A stretch of DNA of 64,000 bases from Fasciola hepatica (lineage: Eukaryota > Platyhelminthes > Trematoda > Plagiorchiida > Fasciolidae). The position numbers and the translations under genes are program-made. Location of the stretch: NCBI GenBank assembly GCA_948099385.1, contig CANUEZ040000168.1:5185001-5249000 (forward strand), read 5' to 3'. This document shows, in pieces, positions 31,601 through 43,759 of this stretch. The first letter of the stretch is position 1. The number at the start of each line of letters is the position of its first letter. The notes beneath the pieces were generated by a model that searched no databases, was not told the origin of the DNA, and saw only the letters and a program-made list of their open reading frames with translations.

Positions 31601-34225
31601 ACATAGTTTGTTTCATCTCTCCCTGTTTCATAACATACTCCGTTTATCAAAACCCGGGAAACTTCGTCATTCCGGCCTCACACCGTTTTCACGGAGAGCT
31701 ATTTTTTCATATTTATCAAAGTTCCCGAGTGCGCTTTATTACATTTTTTTCATTTCTGCCCGTTCAGAACTTATTCCATCCGTGGAACCTGAATAAGACT
31801 CCGTTATCCATGGCTTGGATCATTTTGGTTCATAGTGCATTATTATCACTAAGCATTCACTATATTTCCTGTATCCCCACGGGCTACCACAGCCGAACCC
31901 GGATTCCAAGCAAACTCGCATTTGCCGCGTAAACCGTTATCATTTCGAAGCTTTCAAACTGTTTCCAGCAATGTTGTTTTGATATTTTTCACTCCTATCC
32001 TTGCAACTGGTGTAAAGTTCATCGTTTTGGGTGCCGATTTACACCAAGATCGAGCGACTGCGCTTGCCTCTCAACCATGGTCGAAAAATATATCATTATC
32101 AACACCCTCGAAGAGTACAGAGCGCCCCATCACGCCGATGTCAAACAATCCTTTCCAGAACTTTCAAAGCAACTGGAGAGCATGTGTCCTACGAAAACGA
32201 GGGACCCAAACAAACGGTTGTACAAAAATATGCAATAGGCGCCATCAAAAAATGTAATTTAAAACCCCAACTTTCTGTCCAGAGCGAACGACAAACATTT
32301 GTCCTTCCCTTTGCTTGTCTTCATACTGCGCACCGTACACCGTGTTTAACCCCATTAACTCCATTATCAGACAAGTAAAACAACATTCGTCCTACAGTCA
32401 CTCGCATTGCTACTGATATGACAGTAAAACTGAACTAAACGACTACCGAATTTGGTGGCACCATTTGCTTCGCCCGTGTACACCGTCCGCACGCTTTTGC
32501 GCTCCTCCAACACACGTTATCCCGCTTCAACGCTTCGAGTTCTTTTCCATTATGCGCTGCCGAGTACTATCGTAACCGTGCTACCATGCAAGTACCGAGG
32601 GCTATAGACAATGTACGGGAGCAGATCCCCATCGAACTTAGGAGATTACCAAACTCTCGCTCGTGCTGAAACTGTATCTATCGCTATTTGCACCGAAATC
32701 TACGCATCACTTGAGGCACACTCCTGGCAATTCTCTGGTATTTCATGCAACTATTTTCGGGCGTCCCCCGGGGGTTGTGTATTGTGTGTTTATTGTAGGA
32801 GCACAGTGGTCCCACCGCACTCACGTGTGTGGCTGCCGAAGTGGCTAGGCGGGAATGTGCACCGAGATACAACCCACCTCGCCTTTGGACTACATGGGAT
32901 CACCTACGTGGATCATGCCCAAGCTAACTGGTTGTTCCCGAAGGTGGACCGAAAAGTAAGAGGGTGACCAATAGATACCAGGCGCTCCATCCGCGGAGAC
33001 TGGGGTTCATCACTAAGATTAGACTTTCTTCTTGGCGAGCGCGGTCATGTGCTGGGATACTCACTTGTGCGAATGTAGTAGCGACCTACTGTCAGCCGTC
33101 TATCTTAAGGGACGATAAATGCATGCGACGCGCTGCAAACTTAGGTGTTGGAAGCAATCCATAATAATCAGTTCAACCAACTTATTGTCCACCTGAAGCG
33201 GTGAAGGCAGGCTGCCTAATTATCCAAATTAGTCTTGCCAATATCTCCACTTGGCATTACTGTGAGGAGCGAAGACAATGAGTCAGCGGATCTACAAAAC
33301 CAACAACCCAGAGCTTCTAGATTAGTCAATTGCAATGCACTTTGTATACTACAGTAAGATTTCACAAAGCAATCAAATATTACGCCCGTCACTTGACATT
33401 ACCACTCAACAAATGTTTGGGACATGTGCATTTTATTAAACAATCACTGTGAGATATTGAGACAAATTGGGCGATCTCGCTTGCCTAGAGACGCAGCGGA
33501 AATCCTCCCGTACAAGCCTCGTCACAAACCACCTGTTGGTATAAACTCAAGATTGAGCAGGACGCCATACCCCTAGCAACCCTGTTAGCAAAAGTGGCGT
33601 AAAACGTTTCGAGCTACTTGCGCATCCACAAACTTTACTCCCTGTTTACCTTATCTGCGATGTGCCTTTTTTATTACATGCTTGCGCATGAGTGTAGTGG
33701 AAGGGGTACAAACCCCATAGCCACGAAGACCAACTGCACTATTAGGGATAACCGGCAACCAGACCCTGGGACTAGGAGTGGAGAACCACATAAGGTCCTA
33801 ATAGGTCGGGTGTTGTAGCGATCGGACGACAGTGGAATGCTGTCTACCACCACTGTTTGTTACGTTGCGAAAAATACTAACCTCGCTAGCACAAGCAGTG
33901 AATTTGCCGCTTGTGCACTTTTCCCTGACAACGGTCTAGTGGAGTAAAAAATAAGCACGCTTATCAACACTTCGCAGCCCGTAGGCAAATGGTTAGTGCG
34001 TGTGTCACAGATTGAAACCTAATTAGCGTGTATGGGAATGATCCTCGGCAATCACATTTCACTGGGTGTGTTTACCACCGTGTGCCTCAGAGCGTTTATC
34101 CGGGTCTGCCAGTCAAACGCCAAAGGTGACGACAAAATGCATACAGTTCATTCACGTTAAGTTCAGGGAAAGACTATGACACCTATCCTCGGATGGGGCT
34201 AATGTGCAAACAACGTAAGACTAAA
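28681..34225. other. 5.5 kb with no recognised gene or repeat
   Basis: This is the longest featureless stretch of the window. Open frames up to about 120 codons occur (29317-29682, 30717-31073, 31922-32257, 32611-32967), but none shows a domain, a repeat or codon patterns that stand out. A weak tRNA-like string near 33985-34020 is discussed among the rejected items. It may be intergenic or intronic host DNA, or very old repeats. Confidence 0.5.
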
Positions 34226-34489
34226 GTTGCAGTAAAATGACTAATGCTGATAGTTTTCCCAAAGAAAGACCCGGCCCAGCTGAAAGATTAGGGAAATAGG
34301 CTGAGTGATGTCGATGTCAGAGACCAGGTAGTGATTTGTTTCATTTGAACGAATGGACGGATATGTCCTGAGAAACCCATCCGTCTTGCGGACGCCATGA
34401 ACTATTCCGGTGGTCACGGGAAACGGGTTTCGGAAATCCGCATCGAACGGCTGCATTAATGGTATGCTTGATCGCTCAACAAACATTCT

Positions 34490-35250
34490 ATGTTTAGACT
34501 ATGTCCAACAACGAGCATCATCAGGCGTCTTTTGAGGCATCGGAATCGCGCATGGACACAATGTCACACAACTGAAGAGGGGTATGACCGCTACCGTCCT
34601 ATCCGCAATCAGTATACCCAACTGAAGCGAGAAAAGCGACGTATTTTTGAGAATACGTTAGCAATGGACTCGGTTTGAGCAGCCAAACGCTTGTTTGCAT
34701 ATCTGCGACGGAGGACGCGAGGTACAACTGCAATCCCTGCCCTAGAGTACGGACACTCGCTTGTAGTTACAAATAAACGCAAGGCGGAGATATCAGCAAG
34801 GCACTACTTGTCAGTCAATGCTCCTGAACGGAGGCATAATCATCCCTCATATATGGCAGTGGGCACTCCGCGTATGCCGTGCCAGGAAGTCGCTGAAAAA
34901 AAGTGGCGGCAGTCATGCGACCCATCAAAGTTAACCAATCCCCGGGGCCTGATGGTGGGAAAGCGGCCGGTCCTGACAAACCCTCTCCAGTTCTTTTCAA
35001 AATGGGTGGTGGGGTGTCGAAAAAACCACATACTATTTAATTCAACGTGCAACATGGTGAGAAAGGCAATGTTTAGTGGGGCTTGTCCTACTCTTTAACG
35101 CTGTACAATGACGATCATGTTGACAATCGTGTGCATCCCTTGGGGGTAAAGGAGCTGGCCGATGTGGTAACTCGACCGGTCACACGATTGTTCAACGCAT
35201 CGTTATCAGCAGGAAAGCTCGCCCTGGAATGGAAGAAAGCTGTCGTTGTG
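34490..35250 (+). pseudogene. Nest host LINE: linker and start of RT
   Basis: It reads NRAWTQCHTTEEGYDRY, LKREKRRIFENTLA, RLFAYLRRRTRG and, after a stretch of foreign sequence (35029-35118), HPLGVKELADVVTRPVTRLF and EWKKAVVVP. The pattern is the EN-RT linker and RT block 0-1 of CR1-like ORF2. It is interrupted by a 90 bp RTE 3' end. Confidence 0.68.
35029..35118 (+). mobile_element. Short RTE-like 3' end, 5'-truncated
   Basis: About 90 bp match, in reverse complement, the 3' end of the reverse RTE-like element at 35253-35347, including GTGGGGCTTGTCCTACT and the terminal GTACAATGACGATCATG. It lies inside the RT frame of the host LINE, so it is a very short 5'-truncated insertion. With the other copy it forms an inverted pair about 130 bp apart. 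Confidence 0.65.
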
Positions 35251-35252
35251 CC

Positions 35253-36511
35253 ATCATCGTCATCATTATTGTACAGCATTGAACAGTAGGACAAGCCCCA
35301 CCAACCATTGCCTATCTCACCATGTTGCACACTGAATTAGATAGTATGAATATACAAGATGGACAGGGAGTGGACCTACACGGGTGGGAAAAGAAAAGAA
35401 CGCCCTAATAGCCAACACACGGAATACACAGTCTAACTGTACAAACGCACATCGATCAATCACTCTGATTTGACAGAAAGTGGCAAAACGATCGCCACTG
35501 CTCACGGTTGCGCTTCCATATCCCTCAGTATCTCCAGCCAACTGGTCGATGGATCCTTTGGACCCCAACCACGAAGATGTGAAGCACCTACTTTTCCAAA
35601 GTTCGTTGTAAATTTTCTCATTCCTCGTTTTCAAGTCATCTGTTAACCTCCACGTGGTTTCTTCCACTCCCTAGGAAGAACAGAGAATAGGGCATGGTAT
35701 GGTAGGCGTGTGTTTGCCATACGTAACACGTGCCCTAACCAACGAAGTCTACCAAACTGGATACGCTGTGACAGAACGTTCTCTGAGTTAGTACCCAATA
35801 CTTGATTTCTGACCTCTGTATTGCCTACTCGGCTACTCCACCCGATCTTATCTATACTACGCAAACATCGGTGGTCGAAAATCTGAAGACGACGAATATC
35901 TTCCACGCCCAGACTCCAAGTTTCGCAACTATACAACAGAACTGAACGCACTGCGGCACAGTACACACGACCTTTCAATTTCAGTGAAATATCAGGTCGG
36001 CGCCACAAGTGCTTCAGTCCAGCGTACGCCGCTCGAGCCTTGGATATACACGTGTTCACTTCTACTATCATACTCCCATCCGTCGTCACGCTGTTGCTGA
36101 GGTAAGTGAAGCGGTCAACAGTTGTCAGCACCTCCCCATCGAGCGTCAGGCTTGGAATTGTTGACGCCCAGTCTTGCAAGATCATTTTGCACTTTGAAGG
36201 TGTAAAGCGCATGCCGAATGGGACTACAGCTCTTGCGAGTCTATCTAGTGCGCGTCGCGCATGTTCAGTGCATTCGAACAAGCGGACAAAGTTGTCCGCG
36301 TAATCTAGGTCACACAGCTTCTCACTATTTGCTAGTTCTACGCCCACATCCTGGAGTTCTCGCAGTGGATTCTCCATCATCTCGTCTATGACGAAGATGA
36401 ACAGGAATGGAGGCATGCGACATCCCTGTCGAACACCACTGGTCGTTTCCAACGGACTGGATAGTTCACCGAAAACCTTTACGCGGCCACAATTATGGTA
36501 ATACGATGATC
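35253..36511 (-). mobile_element. RTE-like LINE 3' part, reverse, inserted in the host LINE
   Basis: The minus strand encodes the end of RT and the C-terminal region, then about 400 bp of 3' sequence ending in a TGATGACGATGATGG tail; (TGA)n tails are typical of RTE elements. The element is 5'-truncated at about 36511. It interrupts the host LINE between VVVP and LYKGG, with CA at both borders as a possible 2 bp duplication. The part from 36235 rightwards recurs in the arm at 63724-64000. Confidence 0.75.
35643..36511 (-). pseudogene. RTE-like reverse transcriptase C-terminal half, active site mutated
   Basis: The frame contains SGVRQGCRMPPFLFIFVIDE, DLDYADNFVRL and CKMILQDW, then a C-terminal region with SVLLYSCETWSLGVED, FDHRCLRSIDKIGW and RLRWLGHVLRM. 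These are RTE-clade blocks. The catalytic YADD is YADN here (36291-36302), and the same change is in the other arm. This would abolish polymerase activity. Confidence 0.82.
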
Positions 36512-36725
36512 TCCGTAGGTTCACTTTACAAAGGTGGAACGAAGGCCGGGGCCGTCAATTATGGACATGTTAGCCTAACATCGGTGGTGGGAAATGTTAT
36601 AAAGCGCTTCATGGCCAAGCGGTTGCGGAAGCCTATGGGTGTAATTGACCTACTATGCCGGTAACAACATGGGTTTTGGAAAAGTAGGTCGTGTCTGACA
36701 AACTTATTAATTGCACAAGAACGCT
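36512..36725 (+). pseudogene. Nest host LINE: RT middle segment
   Basis: The plus strand reads LYKGGTKAGAVNYGHVSLTS, VVGNVIKRFMAKRL and, after a stop, QHGFWKSRSCLTNLLIAQER. These are RT blocks 1-2 of a CR1-like element. It continues the frame left at 35250 and is continued at about 44110. Confidence 0.72.
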
Positions 36726-36730
36726 GAACG

Positions 36731-37030
36731 ATGGCCAAGGCCGAAGGACACCCTACGGACGCTGTGTATGTCCCAACTGACTGTAGCTCTCCTGAGGCTA
36801 AAAACGAATTGTATCAGGATTTTTCTCAACTGCTCCGCTGTGTGCGCTTTACAGACATCATGGTTGTTGTTGGTGATTTAAATGCTCAAGTCGGAAGCCT
36901 AGACGAGATGGGGAGGAATATGGGAAGTCGATTTGGAGTTCCAGCCGATCAAACTGATAACGGTGATAGACTCATTCAACTATGCTCCGACCATGGACTA
37001 TTCCTAGCCAGTACAAATTTCTCGCACTAA
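36731..37030 (+). pseudogene. RTE-like endonuclease fragment
   Basis: A 99-codon frame with YVPTDCSSPEAKNELYQD, MVVVGDLNAQVGS, NGDRLIQLCSDHGLFLAST and NFSH, then a stop. These are late blocks of the RTE AP-like endonuclease. The usual block after NFSH (R-x-x-x-x-T-W-x-x-P) is broken by stops. The N-terminal endonuclease blocks are missing. Confidence 0.75.
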
Positions 37031-37159
37031 TAGCGACACCGGCTAACCTGGCGTCCTCCTGCGCCTTCACAACGTTAAACTCAGACCAACCATATTGCTG
37101 TCCGTTACCGCGGGCGCGGATCAATTCAAGAATGTCAATCATTTTGGCCCACATCTGTA

Positions 37160-39097
37160 GACACTGATCACGCTATTGTCCCCGCGCGCTTCAGCTTGCG
37201 CCTCGTTGGAGGCCGAAGCAAAGCCAAAGCGAACCGTCCTCCGCAGCTGCTACTGGACGATAACCAATGGTCTGCTTTCCGAACAGAATTATCCACCAGG
37301 TTATCGATGCAGTTATATACCCAGGATACAGAAGAGCAATGGACAGAGATCAAACAGGCTCTATATGCGGCTGTTGATGCTACGCAAAGTCCAACAACTA
37401 GACACACACAGAAACGATGGATATCTGCATCCTCAGTTGAACTGTTAGATGTGCGCAGAACGATTACTCCGAGTTCCAGATACGATGAGGCATGAAGATG
37501 TCTTAAACGTCAACTGATTCGGAGCCTCAGAAACCATCGTGAGCAGTGGTGGATCGTGAAGTGTAGGGAGATGGAAAGAGCTGCGGCGATTGGCAACAGC
37601 CGCAACCTTTTCCGTCTGATTAGACAAACCGGTCCACGTAAACCAGGCGTTAGCAAATTGATCAAAGAAGCGAACGCTTCGCTGATTCAAACTCAGGAGT
37701 GTCGTGTAATTCGCTGGGCGGAGCATTTCGAGATGCAGTTTAATTGGCCTTTATCCTCTTCAGGTTTGATCAATAACGCAATGGGTACAGGCTCTTGCAG
37801 TAGATATCAGTCCTCCATCAGAAACGGAGCTTCTTCGCGAGATAAGCTATCTTAAACGACATAAGGCTGCCAGACCGGATGGGGTTGCCTCCGTCTGTTT
37901 TCAAAGACGGCGGCCCAGCAATTCTACTGGAGTTGATGAAACTCCTCGGTTTGGTATGGGAGAAGGAACAAGTTCCAAAGAATTCGTGTGAACCGGTGAT
38001 CGTACCAATATATAAGAAAGACGACAGGTGCTCTGTGAAAACCACAGGGGAATATGTCTGGTTAGCACCGCATCCAAACTGCTTGCCGATATTATTCTCC
38101 ACCGTTTATCTAACGCTCGCGAACAGCGCTCGCGCGAGAATCAAGCTGGGTTTAAACCTGGTCCAGATTGTATTGATCACATCTTCACTCTTTGACAAAT
38201 TTTTGGAAACACAGGCCCACTATCTCCGTCTTCCTTGATCTTAAAGCGGCCCGTGACTCAGTCGACCGCACAGTTCTCTGGCGCTGCCTCTTGTTAAAGG
38301 GTGTACCAAAGAAATTCATTTCCATCGTAAAATCTCTTTACATTAATAGCCAAAGCCGAGTTCGGGCTTACGGTGGTCTTCAATCCAAGTTCACCGCGAG
38401 AAGTGGTGTACGTCAGAGTTGCCCCCTTCCTCCTTTTCTCTTCAACTTTGTGACTGATATGGTCCTAGGGACCGCACTTTTATCAGCTAAGGATAGCAGC
38501 ACTGAACTTTTCCCGGGTGGAAAGGTACCAGACCTTGATTATGCGGAAGACATAATTCTTCTAAGTGAAGATCCAGGTAAATTACAAGCTTTTCTAGACA
38601 GCATGACGGATTGCTTAGCAATGTTAGGTACGCCTTTTGCACCTCCAAATTGCAAAATGCTGTTACAGGACTGGGTTAATCCAACGCCAAACCTTTCAGT
38701 GTCTGGGGAGACTATAAACATGGTAGACAAGTTCTGTTATCTGGGCAGCTGCATTTCACCCCGAGGTCGGATATCAGATGAGATGTCTGTGTATACAGAA
38801 GGCTCGTTTGGAATTTGCCAATCTGAGTCATCTGTGGCGTCGATATGACATCCGTTTACCAAACAAAGGATGAGTGCACGCTGCAGCAGTCAGGCCCTTG
38901 CTTCTGTATGATTCGGAGACATGGCCACTGCTGGTGGAAGATTCACGAAGATAGTCGGTATTTAAACACCGATGTCTTCGTAGTATTGCTCGAATCTGGT
39001 GGGAACACCATATCAGCAACGCTGAGGTTCAGCGGAAAGTCCTAGGTTTAATGACCAAATCATTAGATGAAAAACTTAAGCTCACCAAGCTAAGATG
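37160..39097 (+). pseudogene. RTE-like linker and reverse transcriptase, active site mutated
   Basis: Frames 37196-37495, 37556-37855, 37879-38238 and 38192-38848 follow each other in RTE order: a linker (EEQWTEIKQALYAAVDA, REMERAAAIGNSRNLFRLIR), VFLDLKAARDSVDRTVLW, GVRQSCPLPPFLFNF and CKMLLQDWVNP. The active-site block reads LDYAEDIILLSED (YAED at 38540-38551), where the family has YADD. The Q-G in the GVRQG block is also changed to Q-S. Stops and shifts occur at about 37495, 37855 and 38230. Confidence 0.82.
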
Positions 39098-39373
39098 TTC
39101 AGTTCAGTTCAGTTCAGTTCAGTCTGCACAGGACAGGTAATGGCCACGGCCAATCGAGCGTCCAGAATTCCTTCGATGGTATGCACACCAGTTATGCACC
39201 CACCACTGCCGCTAAAACTGAGAGGAAAACGGAAAACCTCATCGCACATCAACTGCGAGAAACAATATGGATCGTGAGCGTTCACTGAAACAGCATGCAA
39301 TGAGGGAAAAAGTCTGGTAAAACATACTCCAGAAGGACCACAGTGCTACCCGTCATCCATCTAGTTGATATTC

Positions 39374-42122
39374 TCAAGGCTCACTCCGAGTAAATATCTC
39401 GCTCCACTTGCGATCTATGGCACCTTTGAAGGAATGGACTGTCTGCAGATCTGCCATTTCACCAGGCAGACCGTTCCAACTGTTCACAACTCTGTTGCTG
39501 GAGAAGTGCGATCTAGTCATCAACCTAGATCGGGCTTTTATCAACTTCTTTCCATGTCCCCTTGTTCTGGAGTCTACGGCCACTTGGAATAGACTATCTG
39601 GCCTAGGGCCAGAAAAGCCCTTCATTACCTTGAACGTTTCTATGAGATCTCCTCGACTTCTCCTCCTTTCCAACGAGAAATGATTCAGGTCACAGAGTCT
39701 CTGCTCGTAAGTCTTACCCCTCTGCCCTTCAACCATCCGCGTGGCGAGACGTTGGACTTTCTCTAGGCAGGCGGCGTCCTTTTTGTAGAAGGGTGACCAA
39801 GCCTGCACACTACCTTCTAAGTGAGGTCGTACTATAGCCATGTAAATAGGTACGAATACCTCCGGCTTCCGGCAAGACAAAGCCGATCGCAGTCTAAAGA
39901 GCTCCCCACGAGCCTTATGCGCAGCCGCGTTGCACTGCTCCGACCATTTGAAGTCACTTTTCATGATGATCCCCAGGTCTATAACCCTACTGGCTGCCTC
40001 TACGGTTAACAGCCCTTGATCATGAGCCACAGTTAGGCTCTCTGTTGCCCTTGACAACAAATTTCTTTTTTGAGCGTTTAGAGGTAAGTCCCATTTGTAT
40101 GCCCAGTTCAGGACGGTACCTATCTCCCTGCCCAAGTCCGCCCTACCCTTAGATCCAACAATCTTCACATCATCCGCAAAAATAAAGCTGGGCGATTGAA
40201 GAGTGGATGCTAAGTCATTATTAAATAACAAGAATAGGACCGGGCCTAGGACGGATCCCTGAGGTACACCACTGGTGACGTTCACCAGACTGGAGCACCT
40301 GTCCCCCACTTTGACGTAAAACGTCCTGTGGGAGAGGAAGTCCTCCAGCCACCTATATACTGGCCCACCTATACCGAAAGTTTCCATCTTGCGTAGCAAA
40401 AGACGATAATTAACGGAGTCGAAAGCCTTGCTAAAGTCGAGGTAGCGTACCTCAACTTGCTTACCTTCGTCCAGTCGTCGAGTTACTTCATCTAAGAAGC
40501 ACAGGAGATTGGTCAGGCAAGATCTATTTTTCAAGAATCCATGCTGCGCCGGGATTAGCATGGAGTGCTGCAGTAAGTGCTGGCAGATATGAGCACGGAT
40601 GATCTTCTCGAGAACTTTACAGAGAATGCTAGTCAGGCTTACCGGCCTGCAGTTCTGCACATCCGACTTAGGCCCACTCTTATGTATTGCCACGACTGCC
40701 GCTACTTTCCAGTCCTGAGGCAGCTTACCCTGGTCCAACGTGGATCTGTACAGTCTGCATATCGATGGAGCTATGATATCCGCCAAGGGCTTGATGATAG
40801 CTGGATGAATGCCATCTTGGCCCGCTGACTTGTGGCTGTTTAACTCCTGTAGGTACCTACACACGCACTCTTCTGAGAGATCTAGCTCGTTTAGCTGAGG
40901 AGGATGCACCAGGGCCAGGTCTACTCGCACCCCACTATCTATCCTATGTACACTACCAAAGTATTCCCCCAGGGCGTCTGCTTTGCCCTGGTCATCAGTG
41001 ACAATACCATAGTCTCTAGTGGATAGCGGACCTACGGCATTTCTTGTTGAGCCTTTAGATTGTACATAGCTGTAGAACTTCTTCGGCTGTTGTCTTACAG
41101 GCTGGGCCAATTTGAGCTCAAATTCCCGCTTGGAAGTTCTCAGAAGGCTTACAGTCTCGTTTCTCAGCTTCGTATAGCGGTTCCATGCTAGCTGACTGCC
41201 GGAAGCTTTGTACTGGTTCCAAGAGCGGTTTCTACGTCTGATGGTCTTGGCTACTGCAGCCTTCCACCACATGGGTTTGCCCTCCCCACTCCTTCGTTTT
41301 AAGGGTGCGAACTCTTCCTGTAGGGCATTCAGGGATCCCCTTGTGACTTGCCAGCACTCCTTGACATTAGCCTCCTATGTCGTGTCCCAGGTCAAACCCA
41401 TCGCCCTATTACGAAACCTATCTATGTCCATACTACCGAAATTCCTAATCAGCCTTGAGGGTACCTTTGGTTGCCGCATGCATAGGACTATTTTGATACA
41501 CACGTGGTCACTCTTTCCCAGCGGTGCACAATAATGCAGTCCAGCCACATCGTTGGGGAAGTTCGTTATTGCTAGATCCAGCAAGGATGAAGCGCATCCA
41601 GTCCTATATCTGGTATTCTCTTCAATATGCTGATGCAACGCATTATCATGCAGCCATTCTAAGAAGGTTTGCTCCTCCGATCCCGGCACGCAGACCTCAG
41701 CCACCCAGTCGATGTGCGGAAAATTGAAGTCACCCACTATGAGGGTCTTTTGTGCGTCCTTAACTAGTTCAGTCAAAGTCCGCAGCAAACAAACGTCCTC
41801 TTCGTGGTTGATGCTTGGTGCCCTGTAGACGCAGACGACGGTAACCCTTCTGCCTGGAAGGATGATCGTAACGGCGCATAGCTGGATATTGCTAGTGCAC
41901 ATCTTGGTCTGGGACTCAAGGTGGTTTGCACCTGACCTAACGAGGATAGCTACTCCACCACCAAGGTGATCTTGTTCCCGATCCTGCCTGTAGACTGCAA
42001 AACCGTTACTTATTAGGCCTGGCACATGGTCCTCGTTCCGTGACGGCAACTATTGACGCTTTCTGTTCGTCAGCGGTTTTGGCAAGTTCCGCCCATTTGT
42101 TTCTAATACTACACGCGTTAGT
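39374..42122 (-). pseudogene. CR1-like ORF2: endonuclease and reverse transcriptase
   Basis: The endonuclease (about 42120-41378) shows TNACSIRNKWAELAK, a small frameshift near 42035, then GGGVAILVRSG, VYRAPS, VGDFNFPHIDW, LLDLAITN and GKSDHVCI. A single TAG at 41375-41377 separates it from the 632-codon RT frame (41272-39374) and the linker between. RT has PVSLTSILCKVLEKI, QHGFLKNRSCLTNLL, YLDFSKAFDSVNY, SGVPQGSVLGPVLF and FADD at 40169-40180. The C-terminus ends in RVVNSWNGLPGEM. Apart from the two lesions it is remarkably intact. Confidence 0.9.
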
Positions 42123-43490
42123 TTATAACACCACCGCGTTTGCTTCGTCGCCTAGGTGTCTCTTGCTATTCACTCCTGACTGTTTCTCTGGCGTAACGCC
42201 TGAGATGATGACATGATTTTTTGCTTCGGATGTCCCCACTGGGGTGCATGAAGCCGGCTGATGGTCCAGAATTTCCGAAGACTCCCAATCCATCTTTATA
42301 GGAGTAGCCACAACATCCAGGCTGACAAGGGTCGAGCTGTCATCTATCTTCGGACAGTACTGCCAATTTTCGTCTTCCAGCGCATCTCCAATTACAACTA
42401 TTTGCGACCCCGCACATGGCTTCTTTACTATTGTCGGGGTCGGGGCCTGAGAGCTGAGTACGGCATTCCGCTGAACTTGTTGGTTTCTCACCAGCGCCCT
42501 GGCTGGTCGAGCAAGGTTACCTCCCGGGGCTAAACGGCCAGGCCTTACTCTATGCTCGTCCGGCACAATCTGGCATCTGCCCTTGGTAATCTGAGCCACT
42601 ATCGCTGCCCTCGCAAGCAGTTCATCCCGAGTGGACTCATCAGCGAACTCCACTAGGATTGGTCTCGCACGAAGTTCGCCTTTGTTCCCCAGTGGTGACT
42701 TCCATGTCCCCACTCTGTGCACCCTTCTTAGAGTAGGATGGTACGGAACACCTGCGATTCGCAGTATGTCGCAGACCCTCCTCCTGTCTATGTCCCTCCT
42801 GGCCTTCGATTCCCTTATAAAGGGTTCTTCCTGGTTTAGAATCAGAAGCCTGTGGCTTGAGACCCTGCTCATCGACTAGATCTGCCTCTGCAGGTCCTTC
42901 AACTTGTTTTCTAATACCAGAAGAGCAGGGTCATCCACCCTAGCCAAACCATCTTTCGCCCTATTACAGTCGCCCTTCTTTTTGACCTGTCTTGCTCTTC
43001 TCGGCTTCTGCTCCGTCCACTGGCCCTCGTCGGTCTGCTTCAAAGGAGTTCAGGCAACGACCGCCTGGCAAGCTCTCGGAACTGGTCCATTCGCTCGGAT
43101 GATTGTCCTCTCGGGTGTTGATACTACTTCCGAAAACGACTTACTACAACCTGCTTGCGGCGGTTTGGGGCTTACAACTGAGGCACTACTTGGTGGGCAT
43201 TGGCCCTGCCCTTGAGCTTGCAGTTTAAAGGCCGGACTGGCCGCCTCCTTGCAAAGGGCGCAAACCCATTCAGCCCATGGGTTCTGTTTATAAAGGACAT
43301 AGATGTCATTTGATATCCCTGAACACCTTGGGTGAGCCCATCTCTTGCATATCTCGCACTCTATACCATTTACCACAAGTTTTCCGCACTTGGGTGATAG
43401 ACACGGGACAGAAACACGTGTCATACCAAAAACCCCAAAACGAGGGCAAAAAAAACTCAAGCGCTCCTTACCCAAACACAAAATACGCAC
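42123..43490 (-). pseudogene. CR1-like ORF1: PHD-like zinc finger and RNA-binding-like domain
   Basis: One frame runs from 43490 to 42123, broken only by TGA at about 43050 and TAG at about 42876. The first part has a PHD-like cluster (CLSPKCGKLVVNGIECEIC, then WAHPRCSG and WVCALC). A short heptad-like segment follows (LVLENKLKDLQRQI). The rest includes RRRVCDILRIAGVP, VGTWK and RPILVEFADESTRDELL, which looks like the RRM-like fold of CR1 ORF1 proteins. These ORF1 proteins bind element RNA. The two stops would abolish full-length product unless read through. Confidence 0.8.
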
Positions 43491-43759
43491 TCCGACACTA
43501 GCAGGTAAATCCCGCTAACACAAAAAACAAAAACAAAAAGAAAGATTAGAAGCGAGGAAAGATCGACTCAAAAAACACCAAACACTACTCGACAATACTA
43601 CAAGGAGAATAAAAATATTTTACGCATAAAGCGCACCTTAAATGCAATTATGATACGCTCAGTAATGTGAATTGAACTAGTTTAATTCACAAAACTATTC
43701 AAAAACTCAAATCAAAGACGAGAGCACTATGAATTCGAACCGCGCGGCAATTACAAAAG

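Larger units (their letters stand above)
39098..43759 (-). mobile_element. CR1-like LINE, nearly full length (4.66 kb)
   Basis: Reading leftwards from 43759: a 5' UTR of about 270 bp, ORF1 (43490-42123), ORF2 (from about 42120 to 39374) and a 3' UTR of about 275 bp ending in tandem TGAAC repeats (plus strand 39098-39121). The limits are exact to about 1 bp, because the other arm carries the uninterrupted target (AAGATGGTTAGG at about 61133-61144, complement). There is no clear target duplication. ORF1 has two in-frame stops, and ORF2 one stop and one small frameshift. A second, 3' copy lies at 54384-56141. Confidence 0.92.

Noticed and set aside
33980..34025. Possible second tRNA-like SINE head (GTAGGCAAATGGTTAGTGCG then GATTGAAACC)
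   Set aside because: The A box deviates at the fourth position and the B box lacks the TTC; no repeat body or hammerhead follows. It is too weak to annotate.
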